From Kitasatospora atroaurantiaca (GTDB lineage Bacteria; Actinomycetota; Actinomycetes; Streptomycetales; Streptomycetaceae), in the NCBI RefSeq assembly GCF_007828955.1, contig NZ_VIVR01000001.1, forward strand, positions 7,130,001 to 7,194,000: a stretch of DNA of 64,000 bases, in the 5' to 3' direction. Shown here one piece after another: positions 1-8,350 of the stretch. The notes under the pieces were generated by a model, which was given only the letters and a program-made list of their open reading frames with translations, searched no databases and was not told where the DNA came from. The stretch's first letter is position 1; every line of letters starts with the position of its first letter. The position numbers and the translations under genes are program-made.

Positions 1-890
1 GGTGGAGCTCGACGGGCGCGCTGGCGCAGCCGGCCAACGGCTGGGCCTCGCTGAAGGACTTCACCGACACCGTCTACAACGGCAAGCACCTGGTCTACGC
101 GACCTACTCCGACGGATCCTCGTGGCATTCGATGGGGTTCTCGCCCTTCACGAACTGGTCGGACATGGGCTCGGCCGCTCAGATCGCCATGCCCTCATCC
201 GCGGTGGCGCCCCAGCTGTTCTACTTCGCGCCCAAGAACACCTGGGTGCTGGCCTCGCTGGGGTGGGGTACCGCCTGGCCCTTCACCTACCGCACGTCCA
301 GCGACCCGACCAACCCCAACGGCTGGTCCGCGCCGCAGCCGCTGTTCACCGGTAGCCTCCCCACGGGCGGCCCGATCGACCCGACCCTGATCGCCGACGA
401 CCAGAACATGTACCTGTTCTTCGCCGGTGACAACGGCAGCATCTACAAGTCGACCATGCCGATCGGGAACTTCCCGGGCAGCTTCGGTTCCTCGTACACG
501 ACGGTCATGAGTGACACGGTGAAGAACCTGTTCGAAGCGCCGCAGGTCTACAAGGTCCAGGGCCAGAACCAGTACCTCATGATCGTCGAGGCGCGCGGCG
601 CGGCCGAGAACCGCTACTTCCGCTCGTTCACCGCCACCAGCCTGAACGGTCCGTGGACCGCGCAGGCCGCCACCGAGGCCAACCCGTTCGCTGGCAAGGC
701 CAACAGCGGCGCCACCTGGACCAACGACATCAGCCACGGTGACCTCGTCCGCAACAACCCCGACCAGACCATGACCGTCGACCCCTGCAACCTGCAGATG
801 CTCTACCAGGGCCTGTCCCCCAACATCCCGTCGGGCACCTCGTACATCCAGCTGCCGTACCGACCGGGCCTGCTCACCCTGCAGCGCTGA
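1..890 (+). CDS. GH62 alpha-L-arabinofuranosidase, C-terminal part (5' end outside window)
   Basis: This is the 3' end of a secreted arabinofuranosidase that removes arabinose side chains from arabinoxylan or arabinan. The frame is open from base 3 with no start, so the N-terminus (signal peptide and any binding module) lies to the left. The readable residues begin with WSSTGALAQPANGW and continue through KDFTDTVYNGK, SSDPTNPNGWSAPQPL, AGDNGSIY, FEAPQVYKV and SGATWTNDISHGDLVR, all typical of the five-bladed GH62 propeller. The protein closes with LLTLQR, as does the GH62 half of the chimera at 57524-59947, to which it is highly similar throughout. Family assignment is secure; substrate preference is inferred from the family. 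Confidence 0.95.
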   Translation, partial: WSSTGALAQPANGWASLKDFTDTVYNGKHLVYATYSDGSSWHSMGFSPFTNWSDMGSAAQIAMPSSAVAPQLFYFAPKNTWVLASLGWGTAWPFTYRTSSDPTNPNGWSAPQPLFTGSLPTGGPIDPTLIADDQNMYLFFAGDNGSIYKSTMPIGNFPGSFGSSYTTVMSDTVKNLFEAPQVYKVQGQNQYLMIVEARGAAENRYFRSFTATSLNGPWTAQAATEANPFAGKANSGATWTNDISHGDLVRNNPDQTMTVDPCNLQMLYQGLSPNIPSGTSYIQLPYRPGLLTLQR

Positions 891-930
891 CCCGGCCGGT
901 CGCACGGTGATCGCACTCCTGGAGGCATGA

Positions 931-974
931 GCGCGGGCCCGGTTCTCACGAGGTCGTGAGAGCCGGGCCCGCGC
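931..974. terminator. Bidirectional hairpin between GH62 and GH29 remnant
   Basis: A 19-bp stem (931-949 with 956-974, one G-T pair) closes a 6-base loop. It lies between convergent coding regions and could stop transcription from both sides. There is no U-tract, as is common in actinomycetes. Confidence 0.75.
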
Positions 975-998
975 GTCATGAACCGCCCGGCCGGCGGC

Positions 999-2780
999 CT
1001 ATTGTGCGATGAAGGACCACTGCAGGTTGGCACTGCCGTTCCAGCCCCACTGCTTGGTGACGGAGCCGGAGGCGACCTGGCCGCCGCCGTCCAGGACCAG
1101 ACCCGTGGTGCGGTTGGCGATGCTGTACAGGCCGTTGCCACGGTTGGTGATCTGCCACTGCTGGTTGTTGCCGCCGTTCCAGGGAGCTTGCTGCGCGGGT
1201 GCCCCGTTGGAGGTGGAGCCCCAGCCGTCGGCGACCATGCCGTTGGTGCGGTTGACCAGCTTGTAGTATCCGTTGCCGAGGTCGACGGCCTGCCACTGGA
1301 GGTTGGGGCTGCCGTCCCAGGTCCACTGCTTGAGGTTGCTGCCCGAGGCGACGTTGCCGCCGCTGTCCAGGGCCAGGCCGTCGGTGACGTTGCTGATCCG
1401 GAAGTAGGTGGCCGGATTGAAGATCACCTTCAGCGACGTGATGGCGTCGTTGTTGCCCGTGCTGCGCAGGTCGGAGTTGTCCGCGCTGAAGGTCCACGCC
1501 GTCCCGGTGAAGTTGTCGCCGGAGTAGCCGATCAGCTGGTAGCCCGCCGGCACCCGCACGGAGGAGATGGTCCGCGCCGCCAGACCCGCGCTCTGCAACT
1601 GGCCGGCCGTGTAGCCGCCCAGCACCAGGCCGGCCGCCGTGCCCGCGTAGGAGACGTCGCTGTACGCGGTGACCACGCCGGTGCCCCCGGGCTGGAGGAC
1701 GGGGATCTGACCGGAGAAGGTGAACTTCAGCACGTAGGCGAGGGCACTGAACGGGGCCGAGGACGACGGCAGGGTGATGTGCAGGCCGTCGCTCGCCTGG
1801 GTCGGGGTGGGCAGGCTGGTGTACGTGCCCGCGGTCGGATTCAGCAACTGGACCGACGTCAGGGAGCGGAGGTCGATGCGGCCGCTCGCCAGGGTGCTGA
1901 TGGTCGTGGAACTCCCGGGCCAGCCCAGGACCGTGGCGTACAGGACGGTGCTGTCCTTGCTGCGGGTGAACCGGAAGTCCGTGTTCGTGCCCGCTACGGG
2001 GGTGGTGAAGGAGCCGCCTCCCATCTTGGTCGGCCCCTCCCCGTAGACCGTCCAGGCCCGGGTGGCGTACAGGGACTCGCCGAACCGGTGGAGGTGGTCG
2101 CCGATGCCCAGCAGGACGTCCTTCTGGCCCTGGGGGATCGTCCCGTCCGCCATCGGAGCGATGTTGAGCAGCATGTTGCCGTTCTTGCTGATCCGGTCGA
2201 TCAGCGCGTGCAGCATCTGCTGGGTGGAGTAGTAGCCGATGCCGACGGTGTAGCACCAGCTGGAGCTGGAGATGCTGTCGTCGGTCAGCCAGTACGGGTT
2301 GGCGATGTCGCCCGGGCCGCCGCGTTCGTAGTCGAAGACCTCGCCGAGGCTGTCGTAACCGTCCTTGTACGTGGCCACGACCTCCCGGCCCCAGCCCAGG
2401 GCCTGGTTGTAGTAGTACGACAGGAAGTTCAGGCGCTGCGCCTCGTCCACCTGGGAGAGGTCGAAGTCCTCCCACGGGATGTCCGGTTGGGCCAGGTCGA
2501 TGACCTCCTTGAGCTTGTCGTACCAGAGCTGGTTCTCGGCCGTGGTGCCCAACTGGCCGAAGAGCTTTCGGAGGCTGGCGGTCGGCTGCGTCGGCGCGTG
2601 GTCGTAGTAGCCGTTGAAATTGTAGGCGTGGTGCATCGCCACCAGCAGCTTCAGGCCCTTGCCCCGGATCGCGTCGCGGAAGATCTGCAGGAGGTTCAGC
2701 TTCGGTCCCCGCTGCACCGAGTTCCACTCGTTGACCGTGCTGTTCCACATCGAGAAGCCGTCGTGGTGCTCCGCCACCGG
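999..2780 (-). pseudogene. GH29 alpha-L-fucosidase, 5'-truncated, with crystallin-like and ricin (CBM13) C-terminus
   Basis: GH29 enzymes release L-fucose from glycans such as fucosylated xyloglucan. Homology begins abruptly at VAEHHDGFSMW, which in intact relatives lies well inside the barrel. The signal peptide and the first strands of the catalytic domain are therefore missing, and the bases upstream (from 2784) belong to a transposase scrap on the other strand. The rest reads cleanly: LLVAMHHAYNFNGYYDH, PDIPWEDFDLSQVDEAQR, YERGGPGDI, ISKNGNMLLNIAPMADG, a beta-sandwich, a beta/gamma-crystallin-like stretch (SYAGTAAGLVLGGY) and a ricin trefoil with repeated QWT/QW motifs to the stop. The open frame can be extended to 2873, but those extra residues do not look like GH29 and no ribosome site is evident. 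I therefore call it a recently inactivated gene. Confidence 0.85.
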
Positions 2781-2783
2781 CCG

Positions 2784-2880
2784 AAGTAGCAGCTGGCCCT
2801 GGAGATGATCGACGAGCTCGCAGCGTGGAAGCTCGCCCCTCCGGTCGTGGTCGCCGACGCCGGCTGCGGACAAGGGCAGC
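2784..2880 (+). mobile_element. IS701-family transposase fragment
   Basis: On the plus strand these bases translate to K*QLALEMIDELAAWKL followed by APPVVVADAGCGQG. This matches the conserved DDE-region block of IS701-type transposases, where a Trp is expected at the stop (TGG to TAG at 2787-2789) and a Tyr at the final Cys. Only about 30 codons remain, so it is a dead scrap. Its left edge coincides with the point where GH29 homology ends, which makes it the likely cause or scar of the GH29 truncation. Element ends were not found. Confidence 0.7.
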
Positions 2881-2909
2881 GAGCACCGGTCGGCGCACTC
2901 CAGCGCACG

Positions 2910-2960
2910 GACACCCGGCCCCCGGCCCCCGGCTCCGCCAGGGGCCGGGGGCCGGGTGTC
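2910..2960 (-). terminator. Strong hairpin downstream of the GH-A/CBM35/ricin gene
   Basis: A perfect 20-bp GC-rich stem (2910-2929 with 2941-2960) with an 11-base loop lies 12 bases past the stop of the gene at 2973-6164. It is the likely terminator for that gene. Confidence 0.8.
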
Positions 2961-2972
2961 AGGCGCGGGACG

Positions 2973-5900
2973 TCATGCCTTCCCGGTCAGGCGCCAGATC
3001 TGGTTCTTCTTGGTGGCCAGGGCGCTTGCCGGGTCGCAGGTCCACTGGTGGACGAGGGCGCCGGGTGCGGTGGAGATGGTGCTGACGTCGACGCACTTGC
3101 CGCTGTGGACGGCGACCAGCTGGTAGTCGTGGCTGTTGCCGAGCGCGGTCACCGGACTCAGCGTGAACCGCTGGTTATTGGCGCCGGTGCAGGTCCACTG
3201 CTGGACGGCGGCGCCGTCGGCCGTCGAGATACGGCTGACGTCCAGGCACTTGCCGCTGGCGTGGTTGACGACGGTGTAGGTGTCGGGCGTGCCGGCGACG
3301 GGGTGGAAGTCGAAGATCTGCTCCTGGCCGCTTGTGCAGGTGTTCTGCCGGTACTGGGTGCCGTTGGCGGTGGACTGGGAGGGGTCCTCCAGGCAGAGCT
3401 GGCTGTGCTGGGCGACGGCCGTGGAGGAGAAGCCGGACGATACGCCGATGTGCAGGCTCGCGGGTGCGAAGGAGACCTGGTCGAGGTGGGGCGCCGAGCT
3501 GGAGCGCATGGGCTGTCCGATGTCGCTGCCGCCGCCGGAGTAGACGACGCCGATGGTGGTGCCGTCCCAGTTGTAGAGCTGCGAGGCGGTGAACTTGACG
3601 GTGTTGGCGCCCTTGGCGAGTGTGACGGGGACGGTGTAGTTCTGGAATTGGTTCCAGTGCAGGGTGCTGGCGAAGTTGACGCGGGTGGCGGTGCCGCCGT
3701 TGACGCTGACGTCGGCGTGCTCGGCGTACAGGTCGGGGTTGTAGTGGTTGGAGGGCAGCTCCTCGGCGTTGGCGTAGCGCATGGTCATGGCGTAGGTGCC
3801 GGCCGAGGGGGCGTTGACGTCGAGGGTGAGGGAGTTGGCGCTTCCGTTGCCGATGCCGGTGACGACGCCGCCGTTGGCCTGGCTGTAGGTGGTGTTGACG
3901 GCCGCGGTGCCGGTGAGGGTGCCGTTCTCGGCCTGGTAGGTGACGACGTTGCCGGTGGTGACCGGGTCGGTGATGCTGAACGGGGTGACGGCCAGGTCGT
4001 CCAGGGCGAGGGTGCCGCTGGTGCCGGTCACCCTGACCTTGTTGATGCCGCTGTTCAGGTAGACCCGGTTGGTGGAGGTGGACCAGGTGCCGGTCGAGGC
4101 GCCGGAGAGGGTCTGGTCGGTCAGGGTCCTGCCGTTGACGGTGAGGGCAGCCTGGCCGGTGTTGCGGTAGCGGGCCGTCAGGTCCGCGTATCCGTCCCGC
4201 GCGGAGTAGACCCAGAACGTCGCGGACTTGCCGGCGGTGAGGTTCACCGCGCCCGCGCCGGACTGGCCCTGGGAGGTGTAGGTGACGGTGCCGCTGTCGG
4301 AGAGGTTGGCCTGCTCGGCCTCGTAGAGCGTGGTGCCCTGGACGGCGGCGTCCTGGTACCGGAGGTCGATCTTGTCGACGAGGGCGTCGCCGACGGTCGC
4401 CGCGCCGTTGTCGCCGGCGGTGGCCAGGGTGATGGTGTGGCTGCCCGCGGTGAGGTGCACGACGGTGTCACTGTGGCCCCACACGACCCACTGGAAGCCG
4501 ACCGGTATGTCGATCCTGGTCGAGGCGCCGCCGTCGACCCGCGCGTACACGTTCGTCGGGCCCTTGACGTCGGCGTCCTTGGCGTAGCTGTTGCCGAACA
4601 CCGCCAGGTTGTAGTCGCCGGTGGTGGGGACGGAGACGGGGAAGGCGATCACCGTGCTGGAGCCGGTGCGCAGGCCGCCGACGTCCTTGGTGCCGGAGGT
4701 GGCGAACTTGCTGATGTTGCCGGTGGTGCCCTCGGTATTGACGTTGTAGCCGGTGCCGCTGAGCGTGGCGTTCTCGGCCTCGTACGTGGCCGACCAGGTG
4801 TTGTCGGAGGCGGTGGCGCTGCCGGTGCCGCCCGGGGAGACGATCACCTGGTACGCGGACATCGCGTCGAGGGTGATGGGGACGGTGATCGAGCCGTCGG
4901 AGCCCACGGTCACGTCGGCGTCGGAGAGCCGGGTCGGGGTGGCCGCCGCGCCGATGTAGCCGCTGGAGCGGTCCTGGAACACGCTGACGTGCACGGTGCT
5001 GCCGAAGACCGCGGGGTCGATGTTCTTGATGACCGTGTCGGAGGTGCCGCTGGTGCCGCCGCCGGCGAGGATGACGCGCGCCTGCTTCTTGGCCGTGTCC
5101 AAGCTGGCCAGGCCCTGGAGGGTGTACGCGGCGTTGGCCCCGGTGCTGGTGACCTTGACTGTGTTGCCGCCCTTCATCGAGCTGTACCAGTTGTACAGCC
5201 ACCACTGGGCGTTGGGGGTGTTCTGGGCGGCGGCGGAGTCGCCGAGGTTGCCGTTGATGTTCCAGTACGGCAGGTTGCCGTCGACCTTCTCGTCCTCGAT
5301 GCCCGCGATCCACTGGACCATCTGGCCGGGGTCGGTCAGGTGGTAGCGGTGGGCGTACTCGTTGAGGTTGACCGGGATCGGGGAGGTGATCCCCGCGGCG
5401 GTCTCCACCGCGCGGTAGGCGTCGACGGTGCTGCGGACGCCCGCCGGGCTGCCCAGGGTGTGCCAGGTCACCACGTCGGGCAGGCAGTTGTTGGCCTTGC
5501 AGAACTTGAGGAAGCCACTGAGGGAGAAGTCGGTGTAGCCGGCGGTGTTGGGCCCTGCCAGCCGCGCCTGGGGCCAGATGCCCTTGACGAAGTTGTAGGT
5601 CTGGAGCCACTCGGCGTTGAAGTTGGCCAGCGCCGTCGCGTTGGTGCCCATGCCCCTGAACCAGTTCACGTCGGGCTCGTTGTAGGGGACGAAGACGATG
5701 TGGCTCGCGTACGGGCTGGCCATCGCCTGCTCGACCTGCGTCTTCATGGCCGCCTGGTAGGCCGAGTAGCTGGCCCGTTCGTAGTTGGCGCGGTACACGT
5801 CCGTCATGTAGATGAAGACGTCCCCGCCGCCGCTGTCCACGAAGGGCTTCGCGATCTCCAGGGCGTCCGAGCCGGGATGCTGCTGGCCGTCCTGGTACTT

Positions 5901-6164
5901 GGTGTTGGTGGTCTTCAGCCCCATCCCCTCGATGAGGTTGTCGGTCGGCAGGTCCTGGCCGTACAGGCCGTACAGCGCCCCGGAGGCGCCGCCGCGGAAG
6001 GACCCGGTAGTGGTGCCCAGGTCGACGGTGAGGGTGGCGGTGGCCGCGGCCGCCGGCGTTGCCGTCACGGTGGTGACACCGGCGATGACGACCAGCGGGA
6101 GCAGCGTCGTGGCGACGCCGTGGAGGCGTCTCGCGGTCGAGAGTCTTTGCCCGATTCTTGGCAT
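2973..6164 (-). CDS. Secreted clan GH-A glycoside hydrolase with three CBM6/35-like modules and a ricin CBM13
   Basis: A 1063-residue secreted enzyme. Residues 1-41 form a signal peptide (Arg-rich start, hydrophobic core, cleavage near PAAAAT). The catalytic region, about 45-445, is a GH39/GH51-like barrel. It has a probable acid/base Glu in VPYNEPDVNW (E163) and a probable nucleophile in NLNEYAHR (E269), with a TWHTLG strand between them. Three beta-sandwich binding modules follow, each opening with a Y(E/Q)AE motif: about 460-603, 613-727 and 741-900. A ricin trefoil covers about 918-1063. Its last trefoil lobe is nearly identical to that of the neighbour at 6422-8275. I cannot assign a CAZy family from inspection; hemicellulose, or arabinose-containing glycans, is a reasonable guess. 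A strong terminator follows the gene. Confidence 0.85.
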   Translation of the reverse strand: MPRIGQRLSTARRLHGVATTLLPLVVIAGVTTVTATPAAAATATLTVDLGTTTGSFRGGASGALYGLYGQDLPTDNLIEGMGLKTTNTKYQDGQQHPGSDALEIAKPFVDSGGGDVFIYMTDVYRANYERASYSAYQAAMKTQVEQAMASPYASHIVFVPYNEPDVNWFRGMGTNATALANFNAEWLQTYNFVKGIWPQARLAGPNTAGYTDFSLSGFLKFCKANNCLPDVVTWHTLGSPAGVRSTVDAYRAVETAAGITSPIPVNLNEYAHRYHLTDPGQMVQWIAGIEDEKVDGNLPYWNINGNLGDSAAAQNTPNAQWWLYNWYSSMKGGNTVKVTSTGANAAYTLQGLASLDTAKKQARVILAGGGTSGTSDTVIKNIDPAVFGSTVHVSVFQDRSSGYIGAAATPTRLSDADVTVGSDGSITVPITLDAMSAYQVIVSPGGTGSATASDNTWSATYEAENATLSGTGYNVNTEGTTGNISKFATSGTKDVGGLRTGSSTVIAFPVSVPTTGDYNLAVFGNSYAKDADVKGPTNVYARVDGGASTRIDIPVGFQWVVWGHSDTVVHLTAGSHTITLATAGDNGAATVGDALVDKIDLRYQDAAVQGTTLYEAEQANLSDSGTVTYTSQGQSGAGAVNLTAGKSATFWVYSARDGYADLTARYRNTGQAALTVNGRTLTDQTLSGASTGTWSTSTNRVYLNSGINKVRVTGTSGTLALDDLAVTPFSITDPVTTGNVVTYQAENGTLTGTAAVNTTYSQANGGVVTGIGNGSANSLTLDVNAPSAGTYAMTMRYANAEELPSNHYNPDLYAEHADVSVNGGTATRVNFASTLHWNQFQNYTVPVTLAKGANTVKFTASQLYNWDGTTIGVVYSGGGSDIGQPMRSSSAPHLDQVSFAPASLHIGVSSGFSSTAVAQHSQLCLEDPSQSTANGTQYRQNTCTSGQEQIFDFHPVAGTPDTYTVVNHASGKCLDVSRISTADGAAVQQWTCTGANNQRFTLSPVTALGNSHDYQLVAVHSGKCVDVSTISTAPGALVHQWTCDPASALATKKNQIWRLTGKA

Positions 6165-6246
6165 GTCCTTGCGTCCCTTCAGGGGTAGGACTGGTTGTTG
6201 CTGCGCCGGCCCCCGTGCCGGACGGGTGGGGGGTGTCGCTCGCGGT

Positions 6247-6312
6247 TCAGGCGACGGCCATGGCGTCCGCGCGCTGGTGGTGGGCGCGGGCGAAGAGGAG
6301 GTAGTTGCTGAC
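6247..6312 (-). pseudogene. Possible C-terminal scrap of a GH63-like glucosidase
   Basis: The minus strand reads VSNYLLFARAHHQRADAMAVA then stop. The first 10-14 residues resemble the end of the intact glucosidase at 8351-10087 (ASSYLLLAEAHAHRDSR). It has no upstream frame and may mark a lost paralogue. The match is short, so confidence is low. Confidence 0.35.
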
Positions 6313-6373
6313 GGGCCGACAGAATCTCCGGCGCCGAGCCAGAACTCCGTCCGGCGCCGTCAGCCCGGACGGT

Positions 6374-6414
6374 CCGAGCGGGGGCTCCCTACGGTGCTGG
6401 GAGTCCCCGCTCGG
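6374..6414 (-). terminator. Hairpin downstream of the GH39-like/ricin gene
   Basis: A 16-bp stem (6374-6389 with 6399-6414, one G-T pair) with a 9-base loop lies 7 bases past the stop of the gene at 6422-8275. Confidence 0.75.
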
Positions 6415-6421
6415 GGACGGC

Positions 6422-8275
6422 TCAGCCCATGCCCTGGAGGCGCCAGATCTGGTTCTTCTTCCAGTTCAGGTTGCTCGCCGGGTCGCAGGTCCACTGGTGG
6501 ACGAGGGCGCCGGGTGCGGTCGAGATCCCGCTGACGTCCACGCACTTGCCGCTGTGCACCGCGACCAGCTGGTAGTCCTTGCTGTTGCCGAGCGCGGTGA
6601 CGGGGTTGAGGGTGAACATCTGGTTCGTGCCGCCGCTGCAGGTCCACTGGATGACGGCTGCGCCGTCGGCCGTGGAAGCGCCCGAGACGTCAAGGCACTT
6701 ACCGCTGTACTCGTTGACCACCGTGAAGGTGTTCGCGCGGCCGGCGACCGGCTTGAGGTCGAGCATCTGCTGGTAGCCGCCCTCGCAGGAGTACTGCTGG
6801 TACTGCGTGCCGTCGGCGGTGCTGAGGTTGGTGTCGTCCAGGCACTGACCGCTGTGCTGCACCTCCGCGACCGTGGAGACGGTGGTGTTGGACGGTGGCA
6901 GCAGGGTGACGGTGTAGCCGTCCGCGGCGTCCGTCCACGGCACGTTCACCGAGGCCGAGTTGTTGCTCACCGTCAGGGTCTGGTCGGAGACCGTCACCGG
7001 CCCCGTCACGGCGCCGCCGCTGTTGTTCGGTATGCGCTGGACGATCGCGCGCACCCGGCTGTTCTCCACCACCGAGGTGGTGTCGAGGCGGCTGAGGTTG
7101 ACGGTGACGTTGCCGGTGTTGCCGTTGCTGCCCAGCAGGATCTTCGCGTTGCGCGCGGTGTTGTCCTTGGTCGCCAGCCCGTCGGTGTTGGTACCGGGCG
7201 TGAGGTTGACGATGTTTCCGGTCTGGGAGCCGTAGTACCGGTAGAGGAACCACTCACCCTTCGGCAGGTACTGACCGGAGCTGTTCTTGGTGAGCAGGTC
7301 GGCCGCGTAGTCGTGCAGGCTGGGGCCCCCTCCCCAGTTGGAGCGCAGGCCGTCGGCGCCGGCCCGCTCCAGGCGGCTGATGAACCAGCCGCCGCCACCG
7401 GGGTTCTGCTGCTCGCGCCCGGCGTACTCGTTGATCTGGTACGGGCGGGTGTTGGTCAGGCCCGCGGCGGCGAGGATCGCGTTGGCGTTGCCGACGGCCT
7501 GGACGGGGTCGTGCGGGATGGCGTGCCAGCTGTAGATGTCGGGGGCGACGTTGTTGGCCTTGACGTGGTTCAGGTAGGTGGTCCACCAGGTGTTGGAGGA
7601 GTTGGGCGCGTTGGCCACGCTGGGGCCGACGATGAGCTGCCCGGGGACGTTGGCCCGTACGGCGGCGTAGAACCGCGACCACATCTGCAGGTACTGGCTC
7701 TGGGACCGGCCCCAGAAGCCGCTGAGGTCCGGCTCGTTCCACAGGTCCCACTCCACCGTCATGTTGTTGGCCTTGACGTCGGAGATGAGCTGGCTGACGA
7801 AGCTGTCGAACTTGGTCCAGTCGCCGTTGTCACCGGGGAAGGGCTGGGTGGTGGTGCCGTCGGCGCCCCACAGGTCGTGCGGCAGGATGACGAACGTGCC
7901 GCCGAGGGCGACGGTGCGCCTGTACTGGGCGAGCGTGGCGTTCCAGCGGGTCTGGTAGTCGGCGAGGCTGGTGGCGTAGCCGCCGCCGTTGAGCTGCGCG
8001 CCGCCGGCCCGCTCGAAGTGCCACTTGATGTCCTTGAAGAAGTGATCCGGCGGCAGCGACCCGTTGGGAGTCAGCCCGTAGATCATGCCCGAGGCGCGGT
8101 AGTTGGGGGCGCCTCCGGCGGTGGAGAAGTCGACGGCGACCGAGGTGTCGGCGGCCGGTGACGGCGCGGCGGACACCAGGTTCGCGGCCAGTGCGGCCAG
8201 CATGACGGCGACGGTCGAGGCCGCTCGTCGTCCGGTGCGGGTCGTCGGCCTGGGAGGGGTGGCGGGTGACCTCAT
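6422..8275 (-). CDS. Secreted GH39-like clan GH-A glycosidase with C-terminal ricin CBM13
   Basis: A 617-residue secreted enzyme. Residues 1-42 are a signal peptide with a twin-Arg in TGRRAAS. The barrel spans about 45-400, with a probable acid/base Glu in EWDLWNEPDLSGFW (E181) and a nucleophile in YQINEYAGREQQ (E283), the spacing expected for GH39/GH51-type retaining enzymes. A short beta-domain leads to a ricin trefoil (about 480-617) with three HSGKC(L/V)D(D/V) lobes. The start is ATG with GAGGAG about 8 bases upstream. It is a sister of the gene at 2973-6164 and shares the final ricin lobe with it. A decayed copy of the segment around YGSQTGN lies at 55501-55573. Beta-xylosidase or arabinofuranosidase activity is possible, but the substrate is not established. 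Confidence 0.85.
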   Translation of the reverse strand: MRSPATPPRPTTRTGRRAASTVAVMLAALAANLVSAAPSPAADTSVAVDFSTAGGAPNYRASGMIYGLTPNGSLPPDHFFKDIKWHFERAGGAQLNGGGYATSLADYQTRWNATLAQYRRTVALGGTFVILPHDLWGADGTTTQPFPGDNGDWTKFDSFVSQLISDVKANNMTVEWDLWNEPDLSGFWGRSQSQYLQMWSRFYAAVRANVPGQLIVGPSVANAPNSSNTWWTTYLNHVKANNVAPDIYSWHAIPHDPVQAVGNANAILAAAGLTNTRPYQINEYAGREQQNPGGGGWFISRLERAGADGLRSNWGGGPSLHDYAADLLTKNSSGQYLPKGEWFLYRYYGSQTGNIVNLTPGTNTDGLATKDNTARNAKILLGSNGNTGNVTVNLSRLDTTSVVENSRVRAIVQRIPNNSGGAVTGPVTVSDQTLTVSNNSASVNVPWTDAADGYTVTLLPPSNTTVSTVAEVQHSGQCLDDTNLSTADGTQYQQYSCEGGYQQMLDLKPVAGRANTFTVVNEYSGKCLDVSGASTADGAAVIQWTCSGGTNQMFTLNPVTALGNSKDYQLVAVHSGKCVDVSGISTAPGALVHQWTCDPASNLNWKKNQIWRLQGMG

Positions 8276-8350
8276 GGTGCGGCTCCTCTGGGTGGGAGTG
8301 CGGTGAAGGTGCCGGGACCGGAGCGATCCCGGAGCTGCGGAGGCAGCCGG

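Larger units (their letters stand above)
2973..6870 (-). repeat. Duplicated ricin-module DNA in adjacent genes (about 2973-3330 and 6422-6870)
   Basis: The 3' ends of the two neighbouring hydrolase genes encode near-identical ricin modules. Both contain AVHSGKCVDVS, ISTAPGALVHQWTCDPAS and NQIWRL, and the DNA is very similar across this stretch. The catalytic parts are far less alike, which suggests a recent module copy or gene conversion. Only the two ends are repeated, not the interval between them. Confidence 0.7.

Noticed and set aside
2781..2873. Extra N-terminal residues of GH29
   Set aside because: They come from antisense reading of the IS701 scrap and contain no signal peptide or GH29 motif.
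2805..6188. 1127-codon plus-strand open frame opposite the GH-A/CBM35 gene
   Set aside because: It is Gly/Val-rich, lacks domain motifs and mirrors the third-position GC pattern of the real minus-strand gene; antisense shadow.
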